A DNA stretch of 64,000 nucleotides from Solen grandis (Eukaryota; Mollusca; Bivalvia; Adapedonta; Solenidae): positions 62,429,323 through 62,493,322 of the forward strand of contig CM037780.1 of NCBI GenBank assembly GCA_021229015.1. The letters are read 5' to 3'. The position numbers and the translations under genes are program-made. Shown piece by piece: positions 22,440 through 34,699 of this stretch. The notes under the pieces were generated by a model, which had not been told where the DNA came from, did not search any database, and saw nothing but the letters and a program-made list of their open reading frames with translations. Position 1 is the first letter of the stretch, and the number at the start of each line of letters is the position of its first letter.

Positions 22440-23715
22440 AACAAAGGGGGGGCTCCGTGGCCGAGAGACAGACAGATAACTCTGATCTGACAAACACAAT
22501 ATGTCTCCCCCATATAAATAAGGGAAGACATATTTACACACATTTTTAAACCATTTTCACTTAATAAGCAACAAAAACAGCAGTATAAATGAAACTACCC
22601 GTATGTTTTTATAAATGAACACAGTATGTAAAGGAACAATAATTTAACTATCGGGTATTAAATATTCATTAACACAAAATATTCAAAAACAAGAGTTGAC
22701 TTAAAGGTCTCTCAGGTCTTCGAAGCACTATTAAACACGAAATATGTCCAGGTGACAGAGTTTAAGCTGCCAAAAATATCCAAACAAACAATCACGATCC
22801 CTATAACTGTTTATTTTATACTAACTGATGAAATACTGGGATTTATCATTGAAATAAATTCCATATCACATAGCATGAGTGATACAGGACATAACTATTT
22901 TTCCTTTAAAAATGTTGTGTATATGATTATATAGCAGCAGTTAGCATAAAATAAAAAGAAATATGTTTGTTATGAGTTAATATAGAATATATCTTATCTC
23001 GAAGTGATACAATTTCCACGATTTCAATTGCGAAACGTGCTCTTGGATATATTTTATTGCATCACTTCAAAATGAAATATATTCCATATACATTCAAAAC
23101 AAATACGCTCTGTAAAATATTGAGCAAAAATCACATTGAAAATGTACATATTTAATTTTTCACGACTGATATGTAGTAGCTAGGGATTGAACCCACATTA
23201 TTTCCATTACAGGACATGTACATGCAAATGTGCTTAATTAATCAATATTAACTATAATTGTGTCCAGAGGACACAGATGCCCCCAACTCATGATTTGTCA
23301 CATGGATTTATTTGTTTTTTTCACTGCTGTCCAAGCAGTGGAATCTGTGTTCCCAAAGAAAAGTGAAAGCTTATCTAAGTGAAATCTGGCCAATTAAAAT
23401 GCCCAGCTGAACAAGTGTATGCCCTGAATTAAATATCCATGAAGCTTCATGTTTGTATTATAAATACTATTGGAGTTGTAGGCTCCATAAAGTTAATATT
23501 ACAATCTTTTACTACAGCCTTTAATTATATGGAATGTACTTTTAAAATAGTATGAGATATATACATAACTGTTTTTATATGTGAACTGCATGAATGCAGT
23601 GTTGCATTGTTATTGTACTTATTTCAAACTCACATTGTAATAATTTTCAGAGGACATATGGAGATAGGATTTTAGCAGCTATGAAAGACAAAATCAGTGT
23701 TCTAAGTCACAATGT
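22440..23715. other. Intergenic, mostly featureless
   Basis: Contains a possible SINE head fragment at 22450-22470 (GGCTCCGTGGCCGAG), an imperfect ~34-bp inverted repeat (about 22983-23015 against 23049-23083), and a worn tRNA-like B box in reverse near 23184 (GGGATTGAACCCAC). No gene seen. Confidence 0.4.
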
Positions 23716-25871
23716 TTAGTTATTCTTTGACTGGATATCGACTAAGTGATTTAGTATTCTGTTTCTTTCCTCCATTGCTGCTAATATCCTTTCACTATAT
23801 GACCTCTGCTCCTCCATGAATGCCTTAAACCATTTGGAGCTTCCTGTCTTTGTGTACTCTTACGCCTCCTCTTCGATGATGTTTCATCTAGCTCGGTGTC
23901 TGGTGTGGGTGTCCTTACAGGTGATGTGGGAGCTCCTGATACAATAAGTTTTGTGGCTAATCTTGATGATGTTGATCTGGGTGCTGTTGCGATTCTTGGT
24001 GTTGCTGTGGACTGTGATGCTGATGTGGACATGGGTGTTGTTGTGGATCTTGGTGCTGTTGTGGAAATTGGTGTAATCGTCTGTGTGAGTGCTCTTATTG
24101 GTGGTCTGAATGTGGAGGTAGTGGGGGCTTTGCTGAATAAGAAATGCCAAATAATATATTTTAATATCAACAAGAAAAATGAAGCATGAATTACTCAAAA
24201 GCAATATTCAGGCAATAAAATTGATGACAACTAGTTAAACTGGAAATAAAATTCAGTGTTCAGCAATAAAGTACCATATGTTTACCTTAAACATATGTGT
24301 GACCTTCACCTTTGATATCATTTATCGGAACCTACATTACCATCAACAGTAATATTAAAATGTCTAGATATTTAAAGTGGTGGAAGACCCAAATTGCACA
24401 GAGGCATCCAGTAAGATCCATCAAACTAACACCAGCAAGCTAGAAGGATTCATTACATAAAATTTAAAGTAAACCATTTTTAATTTTTACCATCAATTGA
24501 AGAGACTATGGCAGCAGGTTTAACTGATGGGTCTCCTGCCATTAGATTATCCATGCATTCAAAAAAACTGTCTTCTGCCTCTACCACTTTTCCCATTACC
24601 GTCGACGATGATTTTGTATCTAAAAAATGTGTTTACATGTATAACAGCATTTTATGATTTGTTAAAATTGAATATGACAGTATGTTTTTAAATATAAAAG
24701 GAATTAATTTCTGGCAACAACAAGGAAATATTAAGAGAGGAATTTTTGTCCATTTCATGTGGGTTTTATCCACGAATATTTATCCCCACGAAAACTTGTC
24801 TCTTATATAGATCTCACAATTTCTAGAACATAGATCCATGAATAAATGTACCACTAATTTCCTTAGGTACATAAAAAACAAAATTTAATGTCAGTGAAAA
24901 TTAATGGTTTTACAGTAATCAAAGGGCTAAATGAGTCCAAAAAATGTTGTTGAGTTGATTATTTCCATTGCCGCTAGAGTCTCTCCATTGTTAAGCATCC
25001 TCAACATAAATAATGTTGGAGGAAGATACCAAATTGTACAAAGGCAATCCAGTCAGAACCACCAACGTACCACTTGACAGCTAGAAATCCTCCTCACATG
25101 AAAAAATCAAGTAGACCCAGTAAAACCCATAGCTGAGAGGGACATGGTGATATTAAGTCAATTTTTTGGAATAATATATACCTGTACTTCAATGAACGGA
25201 ACTTCAAGTCACACTGAATTCCGGTGAAGTAGTGGCCCTTCTCGCTTATCTTCTCCCTTAGTATCATCATCCACACATGGAATGCCTTGTATGCAGAGTT
25301 GCTGAACAAATGTTGAAACTCTGCACATAAGGTAATCAGGAGAAGGACCTGCTCATACTTCCAACTTATTGTTGCTTTAAAAAAATAGAAATATAATGTA
25401 AATCATTTTACAATACTAAAATCAGAGAGTTTCTATGTTTCAAATTTACCTGACTGTCACATGAATATCTAAATATAAGGGAATTGCCTTTTTTTTTAAT
25501 TAGGATTTTTTAACCAATAAAACATTTTATGTTATATATAATAATGGCGTGAATTATGTTGATTCTTAGATGTTCAAAAGTAAATTAAAAAATTCTTATG
25601 AGACTTTGAAAAGTTAACACGCAAACTTCTTTGCAGTAAAAAAAATAATTATGAATGGTTTAATTTCTTAAATGTGTTTAAAAAGGAATGGGTTAAGATA
25701 TGGTGGCTATGCCTGTCTAAATATGTGTAATTTTTTAAGAGTTTAATTTATTTATTTACATGTTAATATATTATTTTTCAACAATTACTTACTTTCAGGG
25801 TCAAAATTGCAGCTGGCATCTGATTCGGACTGGTCACATAATGATGATAGATATTTTAATGTATCCTGCAT
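23716..25871 (-). CDS. Myb/SANT-like (trihelix) DNA-binding protein, four exons, two frameshifts
   Basis: Exons on the minus strand are 25871-25793, 25374-25182, 24619-24491 and 24127-23716, with GT-AG junctions whose phases agree (1, 2, 1). Exon 1 starts ATG, MQDTLKYLSSL. Exon 2 carries the DNA-binding fold (SWKYEQVLLLITL .. GHYFTGIQCDLKFRSLKYR), the W/L/GxQC/LK pattern of Myb/SANT-like domains. Exon 4 encodes a Thr/Ser/Pro linker, a basic patch (KRRRK) and a C-terminal helix (FMEEQRSYSERILAAMEERNR). Two breaks are seen: a T7 run in exon 3 (about 24560) is one base too long, and the frame shifts near 23850 before SSKWFKAFMEEQ. It could be a recent pseudogene or carry assembly errors. Such proteins are often accessory to Harbinger transposons, but no transposase is adjacent. 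Confidence 0.65.
24370..24455 (-). mobile_element. Worn SINE family-1 fragment
   Basis: GTGGAAGACCCAAATTGCAC and GAGGCATCCAGTAAG parallel the body of the better copies (GGAAGACCCCGAATGCACGG, AGGCATCCGGGTAG). It lies inside intron 3 of the Myb/SANT-like gene. Confidence 0.55.
25015..25100 (-). mobile_element. Worn SINE family-1 fragment
   Basis: TTGGAGGAAGATACCAAATT, GGCAATCCAGTCAGAACCAC and TCCTCCTCACATG follow the order of the SINE body in reverse. It lies in intron 2 of the Myb/SANT-like gene. Confidence 0.55.
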
Positions 25872-25904
25872 CCTATATATATTTGCTTTAAACCTTTCAT
25901 AAGT

Positions 25905-26125
25905 ATATTATAGTGCAAGATGGATAAATTCCACAAGGTAGATAACTCATGATATAATTATTTGAATTACTGTCCCTTTTTTACTTTGAAATTTGATTAA
26001 AATTATGTATGAGTTAAAGCTCAATTACCTGGTATGGAATTGATTTAAAACTGTCATATTTTATTCCAAAGTAATAGACTATAAAGATCGACAATTCTTG
26101 ATGGAACTTAAAAGTTTTGAATAAA
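25905..26125. repeat. Diverged relative of the 16830-17370 tandem repeat
   Basis: GTAGATAACTCATGATATAA, later GATCGACAATTCTTGATGGA, with CCCTTTTTTACTTTGAAATTTGATTAAA between, parallel the 165-bp units at 16830-17370. Confidence 0.5.
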
Positions 26126-28270
26126 GGCTTTAAATATCTCTTACGTCATAGTTGATTTTGGTGCAGATGATTGGCCTTTTTTCATGTAGCAGTGGAATAG
26201 TCAAGTCCTCTCTTACGGACAGCTCTTTTTAACTTGCAGTCTATGATTGTCATGCAACATGTTAATAACATTTTTTTTCAGTTTGCAAGGAATGTCAACT
26301 AAAGGTACAATTTCAAGAATGTCTGTTTCTGTTTAATGGCACATTATAGTTAATAATGATATTATGTTAATGTAAAGGAAGAGTAAGAAGAAGGGTGTTA
26401 TATTGTAAACTTTTGCAAATGGTATATGTTTAAACATCTGATTTAAAATAACAGTTTAACACATTGAAAATGTTGATCATATTGTGCCATGCAGTATTTT
26501 GGATGGATGTCAAAATACTGTCATGGTTTAAATTTTGCATTACCTAGTATTCTCAAGGATGTTTAAAAATCGAAAATAATATGAATCGCTGAATCAGAGT
26601 TTGTTTATGTAATTGTCATTTTGTCACAAGTCTTCATCACTTTCGAAAATTCCCAATGTGTCAAAGTGTGCGGTATTAAATATACGGTATGACATTAACA
26701 AACCGATAACAAGTCTTTTCTTTCCGTTGCTGATTGCTGCTTAACCATACATGATAGCATTTCCCAGACATGAACCCCTACTTCAACTGCAAGTACTTAA
26801 GACATATAATTTCCCTTTACGTCACCAGTGTAACTTTCTGTTCACTAGGTTAACATTGAGATGAAACAATTTTTGGAAATATTAATAGTCTACTTGTCAT
26901 ATTCTAATATTTGGTTAAAATGAGTTTTGCAAAAACCGCGAAAACCTATGACATTATCGGCAACTTTTAATAACAAACTTTTATCACTTTATTGTGTTAA
27001 CATGACAAAAAACAACAACAAAAAAACAACAACTTTGAAACATTATTAGTCTAAGGTATGTTTAAATTCAAGCAAAATATTTGCGTACGCTTCATAAATA
27101 AGGCTTAAAATGTCGTCGTATGGTCTACGATTCACCAACCTGCATATTGTTCAAGCTGGCACATCCAGTGTTTGACATATCTTTATCAATGCTTCAAGTG
27201 TGTACATAGTTACCTATCGGATGATCTTTTTCGGAACCAATATTTCAATATAAAAACCATGCCTACCTTACTGCTTCCAGGCGCTGAGTTGTTTCAAAGT
27301 CAACAAACGGTTCCATTTCGAAAATGGCGACTGCTAAACTATCTCGGTGGTCTCCGTACGGCATATTCGAAACGCATGCGCATGATATTCTTATGTTCCA
27401 AATATGGATCTGCCCGCCAGGGACCAACTGCCTAGTGATAACATTCCTTTTATTTTATACCTATAAACATTCAAGACACAAGAAGTTTATTTACACATGT
27501 TTTAATGAGTTTATCAAGTTTTCTCATTAAAGTGACATCACGAAAGTCGAAAGTGACGTCATGTTAACACCGTATTTGTCACTGACATAATACGGAATTT
27601 TAATCTAATCTATTGAGTTGTATTTGCGCCTTTTGTTTTTCATGTATTTGAGCCAGTAAAAATATAGGTATATGTAATAAGACTTGTACTAACAGAAGTA
27701 TCAATCAACAATGCCAATTATAAATTATAAGAACTATCACAGTCTTTTCAAAGAACATATATACAATATTGCACTTGCTGCATAATAATAATTAAGACAT
27801 AATTTTACCGTCTTTTTTAAATAATCCTTCAACTGAAACACTAATTCAAAATCTGCTTTAAAGTCAATAATTCAAGAACTGAGAAATGAATATCAGCAAA
27901 ATGAGGAAAAAAGGAATACTATATGAAATGTTTAAAATTAATCTTATATAAGACCTGTCCCAATCAGATTTGTGATTAACAGAGCCTGCATACTGAGAAT
28001 GAAATTCGGACTAGATAAATAGGAAACTATCAAGTATATGTACCCTAAAACAATTCAGTCATAATAATTGAATATAAAAAACAATCCGATCAATTATCAC
28101 ATTTTACACATTGATATAATATAGCAGTCTTCTGCTTATCTATATCATTCTTTGTATTAAAAAGAGTGTCAACTTCAGAAGCCTAAAAAAATATATCTAA
28201 TATCATTTTATATATCACAGTACATAACCACATGGAATTCGTTTTCCAAGATAAGACCGCATTGCTATAT
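26126..28270. other. Intergenic DNA, no gene seen
   Basis: AT-rich sequence with only short, domain-free open frames and no convincing splice structure or repeat boundary. A C-run plus (CA)n microsatellite sits at 28307-28336. Confidence 0.4.
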
Positions 28271-28444
28271 TCAAAACCGTATTAAAAAACGAATACATTC
28301 TGATACTCCGCCCCCCCCCCCCACACACACACACACCAAAAAAGCCAAATAATTAAGTATTGGCAAGAAAATGGAGTCACAGAGTTTGGTAAAAACAGTA
28401 TATGACATCCCTCCCTTGTTCCTGTTTTTGACAATTAAAAGACC

Positions 28445-28755
28445 CAGCGCTCTACCAGCAGGTTGTGGAACATGTTTTGCCATTATATTATAATCTATGT
28501 AAGTGTACATTTAGCTGTAGACCGAGATATACATATATATATATTATCGCATAAACTGACATTATTCACACACCTAAATACAGAAGACGTTCGCCTAAGT
28601 GAAAGTGGTCTAAAATGTACAACATTACTTTTCTTACGATTAATTTTTAAACGATTGACCTGACTCCACGGAGATAATGTATCTACGAGCAGTTGCATAT
28701 TCCTCTCATTTCATATAGGAAGACGATATCATCGGCATACATTAAAATACAAAAG
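28445..28755 (-). pseudogene. LINE RT fragment
   Basis: The minus strand reads MYADDIV at about 28743, then MQLLVDTLSPWSQVNRLKIN and KSNVVHFRPLSLRRTSSVF, the region just after the YxDD box of a LINE RT. It is truncated on both sides. Confidence 0.7.
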
Positions 28756-28769
28756 TCAGTTTAAACAAT

Positions 28770-28960
28770 GGTGTTGTGTTTCATCGAACATTTTAATTGT
28801 TTTATTGATGACCTAGCAACTTTATCAAAGAATAAGGGAATACGTATTGATATTGATAACGGAGAGAAGCCATGTATTTTAATGTATGTATTCCTATATG
28901 AAAATGAGATGAATTTGCAACTGCTCGTAGATACATTATCTCCGTGGGGTCAGGTCAAGT
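28770..28960 (+). pseudogene. LINE RT fragment in opposite orientation
   Basis: The plus strand reads FIDDLAT, CILMY, FLYENEMNLQLLVDTLSPWG, the same RT region as the neighbour on the minus strand, with the ADD of the active site missing. 28649-28750 and 28868-28960 are therefore inverted copies. It is cut at 28961 by the DNA transposon end. Confidence 0.7.
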
Positions 28961-29413
28961 ATTAAGGGGTGATTCTACAGTAAATGAGACTTTTGATAAG
29001 TTAACAAATTGAAGTACTAACCTTTCCTTACTTTAAAAAAACTTTTACGGGTATCTATGCATATGTATCAACGTTGTAAATCTCACATTAGCAGATCGAA
29101 TTTTGTAACAATTTTTCTTAAGCAAGTAAAAATTAGATGACCGTCTGTTGAAAAGTTCCACTCCGTCACAAAAGTATGATTTTGTACAAAAAGCTTAAAA
29201 ACCATAAAAAACAAACACCAGTGGGTCAGTTACAATGTTAAAAAATGTTTAATGACAAATAATTAGGTGGAAAAGTCAAATCATCATCAGTGGAAGGGTT
29301 TTCACCACCAGTAGCACGCTGTCCCGTGTATATAAAATAAAATTAAACAAAATAAATGCATAACTTGTGAGTTTTGTGACGTATAATCTTTGTGTAGTAT
29401 AGTTTAAGTTGAA

Positions 29414-29468
29414 CGTGACGGTAATGGACGATGAGGTGACGGCTGTGACGTCACGTGACGGGAGTGAC
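29414..29468. promoter_or_regulatory. Left subterminal GTGAC-motif cluster
   Basis: GTGACGG, GTGACGG, GTGACGTCACGTGACGGGAGTGAC occur within 55 bases, matching clusters near the right end of the same transposon. These are candidate transposase-binding sites. Confidence 0.45.
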
Positions 29469-29603
29469 AAAAAGAAACACGTACAAGTCTGATACTTTAA
29501 TGTAGAGAACTGTGCAAATAAAACTCGGTTAACAGAAGCCAGTTTTGAAATAACTGCACCATTATCTAGTAGTTCAGCATAGGACAAATCGAAACGAAAA
29601 CTG

Positions 29604-32600
29604 TTACACGTCCATATCAAACTCTTTTACAATGTCTGCCCACACGTCCTTGTTGATCTGAAAGTGGCGGTTGGTTACTTTCTCGGGTGGTTCAATGAGC
29701 CTTACGAAGTTGCTCTTCGTATACCAAAGAACGTCGTCTAAACGGGGCCAAAAGTATCTATTCCTGCCGACACTATGCATAACCTGGACTTCGATTTCGC
29801 CATCATCAACATCAACTATTATTCCGGGAAATGGCTTTTTGTCATATTGTACTACACAGTACTGACCTTTAAAAGACTCGTCTATCTCGGGACATCCTGA
29901 TAACAAAAGAAAACATATTAACGACAATTTTTATTATAATTCACAATCAATATCAATAAAATTAGTATAAATTAAAACTAGTTTACTTATTCTTAAAAGA
30001 TGCATTCATAAACAATGAAAATAATTACAGTACGAAGCTTATATATTTAAAGTAAGTGTGTACATGTATATAGAAATATGCTAATTATTAACTAGAATAT
30101 TTCTATATACACACTAGCTAGTAACTAGTAATTAATTAATTTATCAGTCTGTCATTCAACAAATACATCAAAGATTTACTGGAATTGGTATGTGAATAAC
30201 CTTTGGATGATGATACAGGCTCTTGAACATGTCTTGCATCATTCATCGTATCACGTAGCTGAACTCTGATGGGGCTGTAACAATCACACATCTCCGGGGC
30301 TTTACAGAAACAACTGACAGGTCGATGGTGTACTTCTCCCGTTAGTTTGGAAAATATCTGTTAATAAAGTTAACATGCAAATGGTAGAAAAGAAAATACA
30401 TTTTGAAACACAAGTATGCTATATATAACATATCGGTCCCGGTGGCCTAGTTGTTAGAGTGTCTGCGGGAGGTGGTAGGTACGATCCCCAGCTGCGACAT
30501 ACCGAATTCGTTAAAATTGTAGTTTTATAGCTCCCTTGCTTTGCGCTCAGCATATATGTAATTTGCATTCATGACTGTTTGGCACTGTGTCAGGATAATG
30601 TGACTTGATGTGGTATCATGCCAAATGTCTACGGCGTGATACTGCGGTATGGAAGCACTATATCCGTCTCAAGTATACTTCGTCACCAAATGACTGAACT
30701 GCTGTCGGTGGTGGGAAGTTAAACCCATCAAACAAACAAATATATATATATATATATATACTTTGAATCAAGATTAATGGTAGATTTCTATCTAACCTGG
30801 TGGATTTTCATCGTTCCGGGTACTGGGTTAATCTTCAGTGGTTGTAGATACTCATCATATCGTCGTATGTCTTCATCAGAAATAAAGAAAAGCTTGACGG
30901 CAATGTTTTTGCTTACAAGCTTTTCTCTGAGACTCTCACCATCGACTATGTCGCTCCCCTGTAGCACAGCACGATCTGCCTCTCGTTTAATCACTGCCCC
31001 CACACCATCGGGCGCACCTTTTCCGTGTCCAGCCTCCATGAAACTCCAATCAACAAACGTGAAACCAAAATCAAAGGGCACCTTCGTTAGTAGGTAAAAA
31101 TTGTCCTTATTCCGGTACTGTGTTGTGGGTCCGTCGCTTAATATATACAGGTTTGTAACTGCAGGATATTCATTCCGTATATGCTGTAAGACGGGCCGCA
31201 GATGTCCCCAGATAGCTGCAGGGCCATGCTTAAGGTTGTCCGAGACTGAACAAAAAGATGTAGATTTATCTTTCAGGTACATCACTCCTGTGTGCAAACT
31301 GACCTGTTTCTGAGATGCGCCGAAGTGCACACTTTGAACTTCAGATTCATACTTACAGGTCAGATTTTCAGAAAAGTCAATGTGAATTAACACGTCGCTG
31401 GAACCTAACCTTTGTTTCAGTGAACGTACAGCCTCATATTGATGTTTAATATTGTAAAGATGTCTCAGAGTTTTGTCCATTTCTTCCTGGAAATCTTCCA
31501 CTAGTTGGTTAATTGTACCTTTCTCCTTTTCTTTTACAGTCATTGAAACTACTTTCACTTCTTGACTTTTTTCGGAACTGTGTGAAATTGTTTTCTCTAG
31601 TTTTCTGGTCTTCCATTCATACCACTCTACCATTTGACCATGGTCATAATCACCATTTACTTGAACTCTTTTCTGAGAGCAAATTGTGCATGTTCTGTAC
31701 ATACAAGCTAGAGTGTTTATATCGCAGGTGGTGTTTGCTGCCAGGACTTGTAAATCGGCACTTTCTAATAGTTTCATTTGTTTCAGTTTGTTGACTTTGA
31801 ATTGCAGATTTTCGTGTTTTTTACACAAACAAGTTTCTCTGTCAGCGTTGGTAGGGTGTCGAACGTTAAAGGGTTTTAATCTGCAGAAAAGTGAGTATGA
31901 TATCTTTCTTGATGCGTTTTCTGATAGGAACTTGAGGTGTAGATTTCTTAGTGAATCAGTTAATAAATGAACCTGTTTCTTTTCTTTACCTTTTGTTTTT
32001 GTCGCCTTCTTACCTGCTTTTAGTCTACTGTTGTCTTCTCTACACAGAAAGGCGTTGATCTCATTTTTCATGGCTTGTAAAATGCTGCTGTTCCTACGTT
32101 TTCTTCTGTAGACAATTTCTGCATTATCTCTATTAATAACGCTTCTTTTGGACAACGCAAACTGTTTTTTAGCCATTTTCTGTAGCCTGTACTTTTTTCG
32201 TTTCAGTAGTAACCCTTTGTCCTTTCAAAATTGACTTAGTCTTAGTTCGCGGGAATCCATATCCTTGTTTTTTAATTGTTGACGGTACAATCTTTTCTTG
32301 TATCTTTCAATTGTTTTCTTTTGTGTTTCTATTTTCTGTTTTAGGTTTGTTTAATTCCCTGTATGCCTTGGCGCGATCTTTTCGTTTTCTTTGTCGGCTA
32401 GGATTGGCTAACCTGACAGGGAATGGACTGCCTGGGGAGGTAGGGGGTGTGTCGTACTGAATGCTGGTGTTAAATTTACGTTTTTCTTCCCTTTCCTTAC
32501 GTTTTCTCGACCTCCATTGCCTGCGTGTTTTCCTTTTGTCTCTTGGGTTCATATCAGCAATTAAACTTACTTTACCTTCCTTTCGTTTCTGGTATCTCTT

Positions 32601-32693
32601 CCTCTCTTTGCGGAGATATTCTGTATAAGTAAACTCATTCTCTTTCTTGCGTTCTCTGTATCTTTTAGATCTTTCTGCAGGCGTGAGCGGCAT
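29604..32693 (-). pseudogene. DDE-type transposase-like gene, three exons, one stop and one frameshift
   Basis: Exons are 32693-30797, 30357-30201 and 29896-29604, with GT-AG introns and matching phases (0, 1). The N-terminus is very basic (MPLTPAERSKRYRER) and has a TPPTSPGSPFPVRLA motif. The middle has Cys-rich motifs (CLCKKH, CMYRTCTIC). The core has HIDFSENLTCKYE, LYILSDGPTTQYRNK and EAGHGKGAPDGVG, giving a plausible acidic catalytic triad. The C-terminal exons hold CFCKAPEMCDCYS and a small beta-rich domain (GQYCVVQYDKKPFPGIIV). The full product would be about 780 residues. Lesions are a frameshift near 32310 and a TGA at 32225-32227, both in the coiled-coil N-terminal region. Similar proteins with the HGKG signature are known in cnidarians, fish and molluscs. 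The superfamily name is left open. Confidence 0.75.
30431..30741 (+). mobile_element. tRNA-derived SINE, family 2, inside a transposase intron
   Basis: The head CGGTCCCGGTGGCCTAGTTG (A box) and GGTACGATCCC (B box) are followed by a body shared with 43150-43435 (minus strand there): TTTGGCACTGTGTCAGGATA, CTACGGCGTGATACTGC, GTCGGTGG. It ends near TCAAACAAACAAA and a (TA)n run. It lies in intron 1 of the transposase gene, opposite strand. Confidence 0.8.
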
Positions 32694-32984
32694 TTTGGGC
32701 AGCCGACCTGATTTTCTTTCGATGATATAATAGCGTATCTCTTGCAATTAGTATGTTATCCCACAGGTTGAGTACCTCAAAACTCCACTCTGCCCTCTCG
32801 TCTTCCGTCGGTTGATAATTCAGGTAATCGGTTAGCTGAGATTGTAGGGTTATCAGGGATTCTTCTAGGTTGTCTAAGTCTGTTATTAAATCTCTAATCT
32901 TTGTTCAAAAATATATATTTATGTATTTTGAATAAAAGATATTTATTAATATTTTTTTATTTATTTATCTACTTGGTTATTTAA

Positions 32985-32986
32985 AG

Positions 32987-33026
<40 letters not shown>
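32985..33026. repeat. (AT)n microsatellite
   Basis: About 40 bases of alternating A and T upstream of the transposase gene. Confidence 0.95.
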
Positions 33027-33032
<6 letters not shown>

Positions 33033-33222
33033 TGTCGAATGTTCCGGAACAAGTAAATTATATGGACAATTAAATGACAATGTATGGGTAAAATATCATG
33101 TTTGTTATCTTAGATTGTTTACAGATTTATTCATATATTAAATCTAAATCAAATCTTTGTAGATTAAAAATTGGCTGTGATCTATTCTACGTGTAAATAT
33201 CTCACATTACACGATAAGTGTC

Positions 33223-33291
33223 CTTACCGTCACGATATTGTCCATATCGCCACATATTTTGCGTGACGAAAGTGACTGTGACGGTAGTGAC
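33223..33291. promoter_or_regulatory. Right subterminal GTGACGG-motif cluster
   Basis: TACCGTCAC, GCGTGACGAAAGTGACTGTG and GACGGTAGTGAC are grouped here, repeated as GCGTGACGGTAGTGAC at 33624 and TACCGTCAC at 33837. They match the left cluster and flank the transposase gene. Confidence 0.45.
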
Positions 33292-34034
33292 ATTTCTATC
33301 ATTTTTTCAAAGTGAAAGGCATACAATTCATTCATGTCACACAAAAACTGTTTCTAACAACACCGGAAACAGTGGTTTTCAACACAAACTCGAAAGTACG
33401 TTGATGCATTATGTATTTGGCATATTGTACCACAAACGATACGGACAGAATTGTAATATACGGTGGTTAAGTTACCTGTCATTTTGCTGTTTTTTTTCCA
33501 CATGGCCGCCAGCTCCAACTTTCAAACGGAAAAGGAAGTTCTTGGAATATGACGTCATTGATTTAGTAATGTCGTCATAATATCCACAGCATTTGCTATG
33601 CTGCAATGTGTTTATTTCATCAGCGTGACGGTAGTGACTTCATCCTTTGTGGACCGCAAAAACTTTCGTGAAAAAAAAGTAACTAATACTTCTATTTTAA
33701 TTTAACTGTTTGCAGATTGTTTTTCATGATGTATTTGTATATTAACACGATGTTGTCTTCTACGGTAATTAAACTATCTATTGCAAATAATCTGTTAAAC
33801 TTTCTAACCTTGAGGCTGGGACACTGCATTTTACCTTACCGTCACAATTTCTCAAGAAAATAAATCAATCAAAAATCGTGTTTAATGTCATTTTTCTTCA
33901 TGGAATATGTTTACAAAACAGTCATTTCGCAAATAGACATGAAAAATAAAAAAAAATGAAATATTTTTTGAAAGTATACAAAGATTCTATAGGTGGGACA
34001 AGAAAACCACGTTTACAGTAGAATTACCCTAAGA

Positions 34035-34680
34035 TTTCACAGCATTCAACAGTTTCCATTTCACGCCCATGGCAGAGAGTTTTTCAATAGTATTACTATA
34101 TCCTGATCAATCGAGTCTTACACCTTTTTAAAATCAATAAAAGATGATAAGGTAGAATAATGATCAATGCTAATTCATTTAGGTCGAAAGCCGTTTTGTT
34201 CATTTCAAACACTTTCTGGCTCCTTCCACCGAGATATAATATTCAAAACAGTGCAGACTGGGGCTAACGTAATACCTCGGTAACTAAGGGGGTCCTGGTG
34301 GTCTGTGGTTCCATACTTTAGTATAGGATTAATAAATCCTTTACCCCAGTCTTGTCAGATTTTTTCCTGAGTTAAAAAAAAACATGAAACACATATAAAA
34401 ACAAAAAAAGCTGTGTAGTTTTAAAAAAAATCAGCATGCATTTTATCAAAACCAAAGGCTTTATTCCTGTTTGAATTGTTACCCCATGTTTCGAAACTAA
34501 TATTATACGCTCGCCTCACGTCTTGATTCTGTTGGGTATCGTAGCATTAACATTTAAAGTTTGTTCATGTTGTATATTTTGGGTTGTTGCATGCGGGCTG
34601 TATAAATCAAGAAAACAAGAACTCCACTTTTCAAGGACAACTTTACTATATCTTACAACCGATCCGTCTTCTAGCTAAAT
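34035..34680 (-). pseudogene. LINE RT fragment
   Basis: The minus strand gives FINPILKYG, DPLSYRGITLAPVC and later WKEPESV, the N-terminal RT motifs of a CR1/RTE-like LINE. Its left side is cut by the DNA transposon. It may be the other part of the LINE scraps at 28445-28960, although the orientation there is mixed. Confidence 0.6.
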
Positions 34681-34699
34681 CTCAAAAAGTATATTGCAT

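Larger units (their letters stand above)
28966..34029 (-). mobile_element. DNA transposon with terminal inverted repeats and a spliced DDE-type transposase
   Basis: The left end GGGGTGATTCTACAGTAAA (28966-28984) mirrors the right end TTTACAGTAGAATTACCC (34012-34029). TTAA precedes the left end and CTAA spans the right, so a TTAA-type target duplication with one change is possible. Subterminal blocks of GTGAC/GTGACGG motifs occur on both sides (29414-29468; 33223-33291, 33624-33640, 33837-33846). The element carries a three-exon minus-strand gene and a SINE inside an intron. The superfamily could not be assigned from memory. Confidence 0.75.

Noticed and set aside
23896..24189. 97-codon plus-strand frame rich in Val/Asp/Gly
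   Set aside because: It is the complement of the Thr/Pro-rich exon 4 of the Myb/SANT-like gene.
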